This document shows positions 8,280 through 16,416 of a stretch of DNA of 64,000 nucleotides, in pieces. Both the position numbers and the translations under genes were made by a program. The notes beneath the pieces are model-generated. The model was given only the letters and a program-made list of their open reading frames with translations. It had not been told where the DNA came from and did not search any database. Each line of letters opens with the position of its first letter. Position 1 is the first letter of the stretch. The stretch comes from Aminobacter sp. AP02 (GTDB lineage Bacteria > Pseudomonadota > Alphaproteobacteria > Rhizobiales > Rhizobiaceae): the NCBI RefSeq assembly GCF_003148805.1, contig NZ_QGGX01000009.1:186001-250000 (forward strand). Reading direction: 5' to 3'.

Positions 8280-8453
8280 GTCGCCGGCAGGTCTCCTGGC
8301 TTGCGGATCGACACCCTTCCCCGCCTTCCCGAAGCAAGCTTCAGTGGCATTTGGGGAGAGCTAGCCGCATACAGTTGCGGGGGCAGCCACGGCTTCGGAC
8401 CTTCAACAGGCCCTTACCGCATTCCCTCTTGATTCCGTAACGGAACCGACGAC
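8280..8453 (-). promoter_or_regulatory. Cobalamin (adenosylcobalamin) riboswitch upstream of cbtB-cbtA-cobU-cobO
   Basis: Read on the minus strand, the region has every conserved B12-box element in order: AAGAGGGAATGCGGT, then GCCCCCGCAACTGT, GCCACTG, GGGAAGGCGG and finally AGCCAGGAGACCTGCC. The ends can pair as P1 (GTCGTCGGT with GCCGGCGAC). Downstream, a hairpin at 8247-8263 (GCCCTC/GAGGGC) directly abuts the cbtB Shine-Dalgarno at 8240-8246. This suggests control of translation initiation rather than transcription termination; no U-run is present. Confidence 0.96.
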
Positions 8454-8532
8454 GCCGTGACTATAGAAACAATTGCCTTGGGCGGCAAACCAAATTCCGA
8501 CGCCGGGCAGTGCGAATGCGGCGTTTTGGCGA

Positions 8533-9222
8533 TCAGCTCCGGGCCGCGATTCGTTCGGCCACCAGATGCTGCAGCCGCCACAGATGCCGGTCGTGGATGG
8601 CGCGCTGCTCAAGGTTCTTCACCACATTGTAGAGATAGTCGGCAGCAGAGCCCCAATGGCCGCAGGTTGTGGCCAGCCGCTCGACGACATCCTCCTCTCC
8701 GAGGGCGCCGGCATAGGCCCGGCCACCGCGATTGACGACGAAGGCGAGCGCTGTCAGCGGGCCGTCATCGGTGGCAAGGTTCAGCCAGCGCGGCTTGTAG
8801 GTCGAAGGTTTCAGCGTCATCTCGCGGCGGTAGAGCTTGTCGAGCTGCTCGCGCCTGTCGCCGTCCATGAGCCGGAGCGCCACGCCCTTGCATTGGCCGC
8901 CGCGATCCATGCCCATCATCAGTCCGGGTTGCTCTTTTGTTGCCCGCCAGCGGTTCATGCTGACGCAAAACGAGCGATGCCAGCCGCGAGCCAGCGCTAC
9001 CTTCTCTTCGGTGTGCTCGACCTCGGGCTTCCAGATCAGCGACCCATAGGCAAACAGCCATAGCGGCCCATGGCCAGGATGCGCACCAAGGGTTTCGTTA
9101 ATCATCGCCTCATAGTCGGCATCGTCGAGATGCATCGCATCGGGATCGGGGCCGGCATCTGCCACGTCGCGATAGCAGCGGGCCACCAATTCTTCGGTCA
9201 GCGACATCCTGCGTCCGGTCAT
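8533..9222 (-). CDS. Glutathione-specific gamma-glutamylcyclotransferase, ChaC family
   Basis: A 229-residue ChaC-type protein that would cleave glutathione to 5-oxoproline and Cys-Gly. The family signature YGSLIWKP lies near residue 58. The conserved WRATKEQPGLMMGMDRGGQC stretch follows, and then GVALRL. The DDVVERLATTCGHWGSAADYL segment near the C-terminus is also conserved. It probably starts at the ATG at 9222, with a second ATG 5 codons later (9207) as an alternative. It stands alone on the minus strand between the riboswitch leader and a divergent gene and has no evident tie to cobalamin genes. Confidence 0.88.
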   Translation of the reverse strand: MTGRRMSLTEELVARCYRDVADAGPDPDAMHLDDADYEAMINETLGAHPGHGPLWLFAYGSLIWKPEVEHTEEKVALARGWHRSFCVSMNRWRATKEQPGLMMGMDRGGQCKGVALRLMDGDRREQLDKLYRREMTLKPSTYKPRWLNLATDDGPLTALAFVVNRGGRAYAGALGEEDVVERLATTCGHWGSAADYLYNVVKNLEQRAIHDRHLWRLQHLVAERIAARS

Positions 9223-9338
9223 TCCCGCACCCTCAATTCCTTAACCCTGTGCACGACTGGCCGCACTGCTCTCTACCGCCCCGCTTCAACCATGATAGTG
9301 CTGCATGGGCGCTGCAACACCCGAAAACGCCAAAGCGA

Positions 9339-10343
9339 ATGGCCATGACGATGCATCCGAGCACTGAACAAATTCAAGCCCCTTCGCGACGCGTATCGGT
9401 CATCGACATCGCCCGAGGCGTCGCCCTCGTCGCCATGGCTATCTACCACTTCGCATGGGATCTCGAATTCTTCGGCTACGCCGATCCGGGCATGACCGCC
9501 TATGGCAACTGGAAGCTCTTCGCCCGCTGCATCGCCTCAAGCTTCCTCTTCCTCGTTGGCGTCAGCCTTGTGCTGGCGCATGCGAAGGGCATTCGCTGGC
9601 CTGGCTACTTCAGGCGGTTGGCCATGGTGTCGGCGGCAGCATTGGCAATCACGGTCGCCACCTGGTTCGCCATGCCCGGCACGTTCATCTTCTTCGGCAT
9701 CCTGCACCAGATAGCATTGGCCAGCGTACTCGGCCTCGCCTTCTTGCGCCTGCCGGCCCTGTTGACACTCGTCATCGCCGCTGCGGTCATCGCAGCACCC
9801 AACTATCTGCGCTCTGACGCCTTCAACCACCCGGCGCTTTTGTGGATCGGCCTGTCCACCTTCAATCCGCGTTCCAACGATTTTGTGCCGGTGTTTCCCT
9901 GGTTTGGGGCGGTACTGACCGGCATTGGTGTTGCAGGTCTCGCGCTCAAGGCCGGCCTGTTTGAAAAGCTGGCGCGCCTTCAGCCCGGCGCCTGGTCGCG
10001 GCCGCTTAGCTTCTTCGGCCGCCACAGCCTGGCCTTTTACCTCATCCACCAACCGGTCATGATTTCGTTGGTCTGGGCCTTTGCTCAGATATTCCCCGCC
10101 CCGGTCGAAACCCGCGAAGTTACCTTCCTCAAATCTTGCCAGCGCTCGTGCGAGCAAAGCCGCGACACGGATTTCTGCTCGCGCTACTGTGTGTGCATGC
10201 TCGACGAGTTGCAAAAGGATGATTCGTTCGACCGCCTCTATGCGGCCGACCAGAGCCCCGAACTCAAGGCACGTGTCGGGCAGACCGCCGCGATGTGCTC
10301 GGCCAATACCGACAACCAGACGATACCAGGAGGAGCGCAATGA
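9339..10343 (+). CDS. DUF1624 (HGSNAT-like) membrane protein with cysteine-rich C-terminal tail
   Basis: A 334-residue protein. The first 245 residues are a multi-span membrane domain of the DUF1624 / heparan-alpha-glucosaminide N-acetyltransferase-like family: RVSVIDIARGVALVAMAIYHFAWDL at the first helix and GRHSLAFYLIHQPVM near the last. The last 80 residues form a soluble tail with seven cysteines (KSCQRSC, FCSRYCVC, MCSAN). The ATG at 9339 is preferred; an upstream ATG at 9249 would add 30 unsupported residues. The downstream methyltransferase gene overlaps by 4 nt, so the two are coupled. The substrate is unknown; acyl transfer to a periplasmic sugar or lipid is a family-based guess. Confidence 0.8.
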   Translation: MAMTMHPSTEQIQAPSRRVSVIDIARGVALVAMAIYHFAWDLEFFGYADPGMTAYGNWKLFARCIASSFLFLVGVSLVLAHAKGIRWPGYFRRLAMVSAAALAITVATWFAMPGTFIFFGILHQIALASVLGLAFLRLPALLTLVIAAAVIAAPNYLRSDAFNHPALLWIGLSTFNPRSNDFVPVFPWFGAVLTGIGVAGLALKAGLFEKLARLQPGAWSRPLSFFGRHSLAFYLIHQPVMISLVWAFAQIFPAPVETREVTFLKSCQRSCEQSRDTDFCSRYCVCMLDELQKDDSFDRLYAADQSPELKARVGQTAAMCSANTDNQTIPGGAQ

Positions 10344-10819
10344 CTGATCTCAAGGCCGCCGCCCCCAGCAAGGTGCCGTGGCCGCCGATCGTCTATCTCC
10401 TGGCTATCGTGGCGGCTGCCGCACTCGGCATGCTCTACCCCTTGCCATGGATCACCGAGCCGCTGTCGGATCTGCTTTATGCAGCCGGCTGGCTGGCACT
10501 GGTCGGAGTCGTCGCGATCTACTACTCTGCCATGCAGACTTTGAAGCGCGCCAAGACCACGATCCGCCCTGACAGGCCGTCGGAACATCTGGTCACCTCT
10601 GGCGCGTTTTCCTTCACGCGCAACCCCATCTATTTCGCCAACACGGTTTTGATGATCGCTGTCGGGCTGATCACCGCCAATGTCTGGTTCATCTTCCTGG
10701 CGGTAATCGCGGCCTACGCCACGCAGAAGCTAGCCATCGTGCCGGAGGAAAAGCACCTGCAAGCCCGCTTCGGCAAGAAATACATCGATTACACGAAGAA
10801 GGTCCGTCGCTGGATCTGA
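10340..10819 (+). CDS. ICMT/PEMT-like membrane methyltransferase
   Basis: A 159-residue integral membrane protein of the isoprenylcysteine carboxyl methyltransferase / phospholipid methyltransferase superfamily. It has about four hydrophobic helices. The cofactor-binding signature appears as LVTSGAFSFTRNPIYFAN and, at the C-terminus, PEEKHLQARFGKKYIDYTKKVRRWI; both the RNPxY and the E-x-x-L-x-x-x-FG-x-x-Y motifs are typical. The start overlaps the stop of the DUF1624 gene (ATGA), with GGAGGAG upstream. The substrate cannot be told from sequence. Confidence 0.85.
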   Translation: MTDLKAAAPSKVPWPPIVYLLAIVAAAALGMLYPLPWITEPLSDLLYAAGWLALVGVVAIYYSAMQTLKRAKTTIRPDRPSEHLVTSGAFSFTRNPIYFANTVLMIAVGLITANVWFIFLAVIAAYATQKLAIVPEEKHLQARFGKKYIDYTKKVRRWI

Positions 10820-10826
10820 TCCGCGC

Positions 10827-11213
10827 TCAGGTGTTGACGCCGAGTTCGACCAACCGTTCGACACAGGATTCTTCGGCCTGGTCGAGTTCCGCCAGCGTCT
10901 CTTCGAGGTCGCGACGCTTCTGGCGCAGGTCCTCACGCTTTTCTTCGATACGCTTGATCATCAGCTTGAGTTGACCGACCTCGCCGGGCGGCTCGCGATA
11001 CATCTGGATGATCTCGCGGATCTCGTTGATCGAAAAGCCGAGCCGCTTGCCGCGCATGATCTGGCGAATGAGATGCCGGTCTGACGGTCGAAAAAGCCGG
11101 GTGCGTCCACGTCGAACAGGCTGCACCAGCCCTTCATCTTCGTAAAAGCGCAGCGTCCGCGTCGAGATATCGAATTCGCGGGTCAGTTCGGTAATCGAAT
11201 AGTATTCCCGCAT
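10827..11213 (-). CDS. MerR-family transcriptional regulator, LiuR-like
   Basis: A 128-residue regulator with an N-terminal winged helix-turn-helix (YSITELTREFDISTRTLRFYEDEGL) and a long C-terminal coiled coil (residues 78-120). It lacks the metal-binding cysteines of CueR/ZntR; its only cysteine (ESCVERL) is near the end. The DNA-binding half resembles the LiuR group that controls branched-chain amino acid/acyl-CoA degradation. A TTTACGT-type dyad lies 130 bp upstream at 11344-11360, consistent with autoregulation. No liu genes are nearby, so the target pathway is not visible here. Confidence 0.82.
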   Translation of the reverse strand: MREYYSITELTREFDISTRTLRFYEDEGLVQPVRRGRTRLFRPSDRHLIRQIMRGKRLGFSINEIREIIQMYREPPGEVGQLKLMIKRIEEKREDLRQKRRDLEETLAELDQAEESCVERLVELGVNT

Positions 11214-11343
11214 CGTCTCTCCACCCGGCGAGCGTCGCCGCGCCGCTTCCCATTCATGCCGCGCTAGCCGAGGCGAAACCGGGCGACGGATAACGCCGCG
11301 CAGCCAAAGACCATTGTCGATCTCGGCAAGAGGATCGCACGCG

Positions 11344-11360
11344 ACTTACGTAAAAGTCAA
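11344..11360 (-). promoter_or_regulatory. Candidate MerR/LiuR-type operator
   Basis: The minus strand reads TTGACTTTTACGTAAGT, an imperfect dyad (ACTT/AAGT flanking TTACGTAA) close to the TTGACGTTTACGT-type site I recall for LiuR regulators. It lies 131 bp upstream of the MerR gene start, in the 225-bp gap to mgtE, which otherwise shows nothing recognisable. The assignment rests on resemblance only. Confidence 0.35.
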
Positions 11361-11438
11361 TTGAACAACCCTAGTTGGCACCCATAGCCTTTTGGAGTGC
11401 GTAATGACCAGCAGTCCCGAATCGAAACGTCACTCGTG

Positions 11439-12863
11439 CTAACCACCGCCGAGATGAAGCCACCAGGTGGCAAGGCTGAGGAACGCCAGGAAGCCGATGA
11501 CATCGGTGATCATGGTCGTGAAAATCGACGACGATATCGCCGGATCGGCGCCGAATTTATCCAGCAGCAGCGGAATGAGAATGCCAGCCAGTGCAGCGGC
11601 AAGCATGTTCAGGACCATGGCGGCGGCAATGACGAAGCCGAGGTCCGGATTGTGGAACCATAGACCTGCGACAAGGCCAAGGATGGTCGCGATGATCGCG
11701 CCGTTGAGCAGGCCCACCATGACTTCACGGCGAATGACGCGACCGGCGTTGTAGATGTCGAGATCGCGGGTGGCGAGCGCGCGAACCGTGACCGTCATGG
11801 TCTGGGTGCCGGCATTGCCACCCAGCGAAGCAACGATCGGCATCAGCGCGGCCAGTGCCACCATCTCCTCGATGGTTGCGCCGAACTGGCTGATGACCGT
11901 TGCCGAAATGAAGGCAGTGCCGAGATTGACCAGAAGCCAGGGCACGCGCGAACGCGAGGTCGCCCTGACCGTATCTGACAGCTCTTCGTCGCCGACGCCG
12001 CCCATGCGCAAGAGGTCTTCTTCGGCTTCCTGCTGGATGACGTCGACCACGTCATCGATGGTCAGAACGCCGACGAGGCGCTCGTTCTCGTCGACGACGG
12101 CCGCGGACAAGAGGTCGTATTGCTCGAATTCGCGCGCAGCCTCTTCCTGGTCCATCGTCGCCGGGATGGCGTGGCGCGTCTCGTGCATCACCTCTTCGAT
12201 CTTGACCGCGCGCTTGGTGCGCAGGATCTGGTCGAGGTCGACCGCCCCCAGCAACTTGAAGCTCGGGTCGATGACAAAGACCTGGCTGAAACGGTCGGGC
12301 AGATCCTTGTCGTCGCGCAGGTAGTCGATGGTCTGGCCGACGGTCCAGAATGGCGGCACGGCGACGAACTCGGTCTGCATGCGCCGCCCGGCCGATTCTT
12401 CGGGATAGTCGAGCGAGCGGCGCAGCCTGATTCGCTCGGTGAACGGCAGCTGCGCCAGGATCTCGTTTTGGTCCTCGGCGTCGAGGTCTTCAAGAATGTA
12501 GACCGCGTCGTCGGAATCAAGTTCCTGCACGGCCTGCGCGATCTGCTCATTGGGAAGATTGTCGACGATGTCTAAGCGGATCGCCTCGTCGACCTCGGTC
12601 AACGCCGAAAAATCGAAGTCCGAGCCCATCAGCTCGACCAGCGCGAGCCGCTGCTCGGGAAGCAAGGCTTCCAACAGATCGCCGAGCTCGGATTGGTGCA
12701 GGCCGCTGACGTCGCGCTTCAGTGTGAGTGTGTCGCGGTCGGCGATTGCCGCCCCGATATGGGCAAGGAACGAGGCGAGAATGACCCCGTCCTCGCCATA
12801 GATTTCAGCGCGGACAGCGTCAGCGGCGTCGGCGCCGTGCATATGGTCGTTTCGGGCTTCCAT
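11439..12863 (-). CDS. mgtE: Magnesium transporter MgtE
   Basis: A 474-residue MgtE-type divalent cation channel. Residues 30-150 form the acidic MgtE N domain, with repeated LDSDDAVYILEDLDAEDQNEIL-like helices. Residues 155-275 carry two CBS domains, including DRFSQVFVIDP and LSAAVVDENERLVGVLTIDDVVDV. The C-terminal 170 residues are five membrane helices, with PIVASLGGNAGTQTMTV as the conserved pore segment. The domain order and length match the family. It probably imports Mg2+ and is gated by intracellular Mg2+ through the cytosolic domains. It is a single-gene unit; the 126 bp between it and the zntR-like gene show no leader structure that I could recognise. Confidence 0.95.
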   Translation of the reverse strand: MEARNDHMHGADAADAVRAEIYGEDGVILASFLAHIGAAIADRDTLTLKRDVSGLHQSELGDLLEALLPEQRLALVELMGSDFDFSALTEVDEAIRLDIVDNLPNEQIAQAVQELDSDDAVYILEDLDAEDQNEILAQLPFTERIRLRRSLDYPEESAGRRMQTEFVAVPPFWTVGQTIDYLRDDKDLPDRFSQVFVIDPSFKLLGAVDLDQILRTKRAVKIEEVMHETRHAIPATMDQEEAAREFEQYDLLSAAVVDENERLVGVLTIDDVVDVIQQEAEEDLLRMGGVGDEELSDTVRATSRSRVPWLLVNLGTAFISATVISQFGATIEEMVALAALMPIVASLGGNAGTQTMTVTVRALATRDLDIYNAGRVIRREVMVGLLNGAIIATILGLVAGLWFHNPDLGFVIAAAMVLNMLAAALAGILIPLLLDKFGADPAISSSIFTTMITDVIGFLAFLSLATWWLHLGGG

Positions 12864-12989
12864 CGGCGCTTCCCGTTTGCGGATTTCGGGATTCGAGGTG
12901 GGTTATCCCTAGCCCGCAACGGGCCGGAATATCAAATGAAATGCGGCCCGAAACGCCCGCGCGAGCCAGGCGGTTTTCCGCTGTTTCAA

Positions 12990-13412
12990 TCAGGCCACAT
13001 GCTCGCTTGCGCATTGCTTGTGATCGGCCAGTACCTCAATGATGCGGCAATCGCAGATCCGGCCATGCCCACATTCGTCGATCATGCGGGACAGCTCGCC
13101 ACGCAGCGCCTGAAGCCGCTCGATGCGCCGGTCAACTTCGCGCAAATGCGCCTTGGCAATGCTGTCGGCCTGATGGCAAGAGGCCTGCGGCTCCTGCGAC
13201 ATCGCCAGAAGTTCGCGGATGTGATCGACCTCAAAGCCCAATTCGCGCGCGTGGCGGATGAAGTTGAGCCGGTCGATTTCCGTCCTGCCGTAGCGGCGCT
13301 GGTTGCCCTCGGTGCGCGGCGGCGCAGCAATCAGGCCGATCTGTTCATAAAAGCGGATCGTCGGCACTTTCACGCCCGTTCGCCGCGCCAGTTCGCCAAT
13401 CGGCAGATTCAT
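12990..13412 (-). CDS. MerR-family heavy-metal-responsive regulator (ZntR/CadR-like)
   Basis: A 140-residue MerR-family regulator starting MNLPIGELARRTGVKVPTIR. The metal-site cysteines are Cys79 and Cys114, the same positions as the key ligands of E. coli ZntR, with further Cys120, Cys122 and Cys134 in the C-terminal loop (CGHGRICDC). This points to Zn/Cd/Pb sensing rather than copper. It is divergent from the P-type ATPase gene and faces the 19-bp-spacer promoter between them, the usual activator/target arrangement. The ATG at 13412 is preferred over an in-frame upstream ATG at 13454, because the latter would lie across the operator. Confidence 0.88.
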   Translation of the reverse strand: MNLPIGELARRTGVKVPTIRFYEQIGLIAAPPRTEGNQRRYGRTEIDRLNFIRHARELGFEVDHIRELLAMSQEPQASCHQADSIAKAHLREVDRRIERLQALRGELSRMIDECGHGRICDCRIIEVLADHKQCASEHVA

Positions 13413-13423
13413 CGAAAAACCTC

Positions 13424-13454
13424 TTGATCCTCTAGTGGCTAGAGATTCTAGCAT
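13424..13454 (+). promoter_or_regulatory. MerR-type promoter with perfect palindromic operator for zntA
   Basis: A -35 TTGATC (13424-13429) and a -10 TAGCAT (13449-13454) are separated by 19 bp, the over-long spacer characteristic of MerR-activated promoters. The spacer holds the perfect inverted repeat CTCTAG-TGG-CTAGAG at 13430-13444, the ZntR/CadR type. The arrangement explains metal-dependent activation of the efflux ATPase gene by the divergent regulator. Confidence 0.85.
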
Positions 13455-13483
13455 CGCTTTATATAGGATTGAAAGGACTGATC

Positions 13484-15793
13484 ATGAACGATGCCAACCC
13501 CGGCAAGACACGGTTCCGCGTTGGCGGCATGGATTGCGCGTCTTGCGCGACCAAGATCGAAAACGCCGTGAGCCGCCTGCCCGGCATCACCGAGGTCGGC
13601 ATCTCGGTTTCAGCCGGCACAATGACGGTTTCGCACCAAGGACCAGCGCCCTCCGCTGCCATCTCGAAGCAGGTGAAGGCGCTCGGCTACTCCGTTGCTG
13701 AACTGGGCGCGGCGCGAACCACGGAACCGAAGGTCCACGAGCACGGCCCAAACTGCAGCCACGATCATGCCGGCCACAAGCATGGCCACGACAAGCATTC
13801 TGGCCATGATCACGATCATGCCAAGCACGACCATTCGGGTCACGATCATGGCGAACATTCCGGACAAAGACATGGGGCACCGGCAGAAAATGCCGGAAGT
13901 GTCGGCCATGATCATTTCGACCTCGACGACGGCCCATGGTGGAAATCACGCAAGGCCAAGCTGACCATCGCTTGCGGCTCTGCCCTCATCGCCGCCTATG
14001 CTGTCGGCCAGTTTCTGCCGCAGCTCGGCCATTGGGCGTTCCTGGCGGCACTCGCGGTCGGGCTGGTGCCCGTTGCGCGCCGCGCCTATGCCGGTGCCGT
14101 CACCGGCACGCCGTTTTCGATCGAAACGCTGATGACCATCGCCGCTGTCGGAGCGGTGTTCATCGGCGCGACCGAAGAAGCGGCCATGGTGGTGCTGCTC
14201 TTCCTCATCGGCGAGCTGCTTGAAGGCGTGGCCGCGCGCCGCGCCCGCGCCAGCATCCGCGGCCTGGCCGACCTGGTGCCCAAGACGGCTCTGGTCGAGG
14301 AAGGCGGCGCTACCCGCGAAATGCCAGCCGATGCGCTTCAGGTCGGCGCGATCATGCTGGTCAGGCCCGGCGACCGTGTCGCCGCCGACGGCACCATCGT
14401 TGAAGGTTCGAGCACGCTCGACGAGGCTCCGGTGACAGGTGAGAGCGTGCCCAAGTCGAAAGCTGCGGGCGATGCGGTGTTTGCCGGCACGATCAACACA
14501 GATGCGGTGCTCAAGGTTCGCGTCACCTCGGCCGCCGCCGACAACACGATCGCGCGCGTCATCAAGCTGGTCGAGGAGGCCCAGGAGAGCAAGGCCCCGA
14601 CCGAGCGCTTCATCGATCGCTTCTCGCGCTACTACACGCCGATGGTGCTGGTCGTAGGTGCATTGGTGGCCATCTTGCCGCCGCTGTTCGCAGGTGGCTC
14701 GTGGGAGGAATGGATATACAAGGGCCTCGCCATCCTGTTGATCGGCTGCCCCTGTGCGCTGGTCATCTCGACACCTGCAGCAATAGCCGCCGGCCTATCC
14801 GCCGGTGCCCGCCGCGGACTGCTGCTGAAGGGCGGCGCAGTGCTCGAGGGCATGCGCCGGGTGACCACGGTTGCCCTCGACAAGACCGGCACTCTGACCG
14901 AAGGCAAGCCAAAGGTCACCGACATTGTCAGTGTCGACCGCCCTGCAACCAAGGTCCTGTCCCTCGCGGCGGCACTTGAAACTGGTTCGAGCCATCCGCT
15001 GGCGCTCGCGATCCTCGGCCGTGCCAAGGCGGACCGCGTGCCGGTTCCTCCCGCAAGCGCGGCCAAGGCCGTCGCCGGCAAGGGTGTTGCAGGCAATGTC
15101 GGCGGCGAGGACGTTTTCCTGGCGTCTCCAAGCGCCGCCGAGCAAATGGCTGGACTATCGGCCGACCTGAAGGACCAGATCGCCACCTTCAATGCGGACG
15201 GCAAGAGCGTGTCGGTACTGGTGGTCGACAACAAGGTCGCCGGCCTCCTCGCCATGCGCGACGAACCACGCGCGGATGCGATTGACGCCCTCGCCACCCT
15301 CAAGGCCGAAGGCATCGCCACAGTCATGCTGACCGGCGACAACGAAGCAACCGCCAAGGCCATAGGCAAAGGCCTGGGCATTGCCGTCCGCGCCGGCCTT
15401 CTGCCCGACGACAAGCAGCGAATCGTGCGCGAATTGCAGCAAAAGGGTCAGGTCGTTGCCAAGGTCGGCGATGGCATCAATGACGCCCCTGCCCTTGCCG
15501 CTGCCGATTTCGGTATCGCCATGGGCGGTGGCACCGATGTTGCGCTGGAAACCGCCGACGCCGCGATCCTGCACGGCCGCGTCAGCGACATTCCAGACAT
15601 GATCGCACTGTCGAAGAGCGTGATGGGCAACATCACCCAGAACATCACGATCGCGCTTGGGCTAAAGGCGGTCTTCCTGGTGACGACTATCATTGGCTTG
15701 ACCGGACTTTGGCCGGCAATTTTGGCCGACACCGGCGCCACGGTGCTGGTCACCGCCAACGCCATGCGACTGCTGGCCTGGCGCGGCCGCTGA
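13484..15793 (+). CDS. zntA: Zn/Cd/Pb-transporting P1B-type ATPase
   Basis: A 769-residue heavy-metal efflux ATPase. An N-terminal HMA domain carries GMDCASC (Cys18, Cys21). It is followed by an unusually histidine-rich linker (about residues 84-146) with many HDH and HGH repeats. The membrane domain has the CPC metal motif near residue 423, and the catalytic domain has DKTGTLTEG, SSHPLA and GDGINDAPALA. CPC with these features fits the P1B-2 (Zn2+/Cd2+/Pb2+) group. The ATG at 13484 follows a GAAAGGA Shine-Dalgarno by 6 nt; a TTG five codons upstream overlaps that site and is rejected. Expression should depend on the divergent MerR regulator. Confidence 0.95.
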   Translation: MNDANPGKTRFRVGGMDCASCATKIENAVSRLPGITEVGISVSAGTMTVSHQGPAPSAAISKQVKALGYSVAELGAARTTEPKVHEHGPNCSHDHAGHKHGHDKHSGHDHDHAKHDHSGHDHGEHSGQRHGAPAENAGSVGHDHFDLDDGPWWKSRKAKLTIACGSALIAAYAVGQFLPQLGHWAFLAALAVGLVPVARRAYAGAVTGTPFSIETLMTIAAVGAVFIGATEEAAMVVLLFLIGELLEGVAARRARASIRGLADLVPKTALVEEGGATREMPADALQVGAIMLVRPGDRVAADGTIVEGSSTLDEAPVTGESVPKSKAAGDAVFAGTINTDAVLKVRVTSAAADNTIARVIKLVEEAQESKAPTERFIDRFSRYYTPMVLVVGALVAILPPLFAGGSWEEWIYKGLAILLIGCPCALVISTPAAIAAGLSAGARRGLLLKGGAVLEGMRRVTTVALDKTGTLTEGKPKVTDIVSVDRPATKVLSLAAALETGSSHPLALAILGRAKADRVPVPPASAAKAVAGKGVAGNVGGEDVFLASPSAAEQMAGLSADLKDQIATFNADGKSVSVLVVDNKVAGLLAMRDEPRADAIDALATLKAEGIATVMLTGDNEATAKAIGKGLGIAVRAGLLPDDKQRIVRELQQKGQVVAKVGDGINDAPALAAADFGIAMGGGTDVALETADAAILHGRVSDIPDMIALSKSVMGNITQNITIALGLKAVFLVTTIIGLTGLWPAILADTGATVLVTANAMRLLAWRGR

Positions 15794-16123
15794 AAAAAAG
15801 TTCCTCTCCAGACCAGCCCGGGGCCGTTCGACGGCTCCGGGCCAACGCGTCGAGGCGCAAAGGCCGTCGCTCCGCCGGATCCAGGTGGATCCGAACGTGG
15901 AGGGCGCATACTGGCCCATGCAGCGCCGCAACCGGCTCGACGAGCAAGACAGACGCCCTGCGTGCCAATTCCCCTGGATCGAAAGCATAACGATCAACTG
16001 CAGCAAAGCTGCACAATCTTCTGTAATGTCTTGGTAAATACCGGTTGACCCCGGCGAGGCTCAAGCAATCTCAGCCTGACTGAAACAGCTTGTTCAGATG
16101 ATTGGTTGTCACCTGAAAAGTGA
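15794..16123. other. Gene-free stretch between zntA and tRNA-Leu
   Basis: About 330 bp with no convincing gene on either strand. The only structure seen is a GC-rich hairpin at 15816-15842 (stem of about 11 bp with a TTCG loop), 23 bp after the zntA stop. It has no T-run on either side, so it may only assist Rho-dependent termination. Confidence 0.5.
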
Positions 16124-16208
16124 TGGTGCGGTCGAGAAGACTCGAACTTCCACGGGTTGCCCCACAGCGACCTCAACGCTGCGCGTCTACCAATTCCGCC
16201 ACGACCGC
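16124..16208 (-). tRNA. tRNA-Leu (GAG)
   Basis: Read on the minus strand, the sequence folds as a class II tRNA. The acceptor stem is GCGGTCG/CGACCGC. The D arm contains AATTGGTAGACGC, and the anticodon stem is CAGCG/CGCTG with loop TTGAGGT (anticodon GAG). A variable arm follows, the T arm contains GTTCGAGTC, and the CCA end is encoded. The long variable arm and the GAG anticodon identify leucine. Confidence 0.97.
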
Positions 16209-16416
16209 ACTGTCACAGAGGGCCGGTCCGAACCGGCTCGCGGCATGTAGCAAATCGTTTCCGGGGAAACAAGCGCCCTGAGCAATATTCGTCCATCATT
16301 CTTGCATGCCCCAGGGGAAGTCCGGCCTTGCGGCGGCAATAGCCGGCTTTCAAAGCCCAGGGACTGGACCTTTCCGTGCCGAGCGGCCATATCAGGTCGA
16401 CGAACGGACCCCCAAA

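Noticed and set aside
13469-13483. TTG start five codons before the zntA ATG
   Set aside because: The TTG overlaps the GAAAGGA ribosome site that properly serves the ATG at 13484.
15816-15842. Hairpin after zntA as an intrinsic terminator
   Set aside because: The stem is good but no T-run follows on either strand, so I did not call a terminator.
16012-16123. Dyad CTGAA..TTCAG near the tRNA-Leu 3' end as a terminator
   Set aside because: Short stem without a T-run on the tRNA strand; not convincing.
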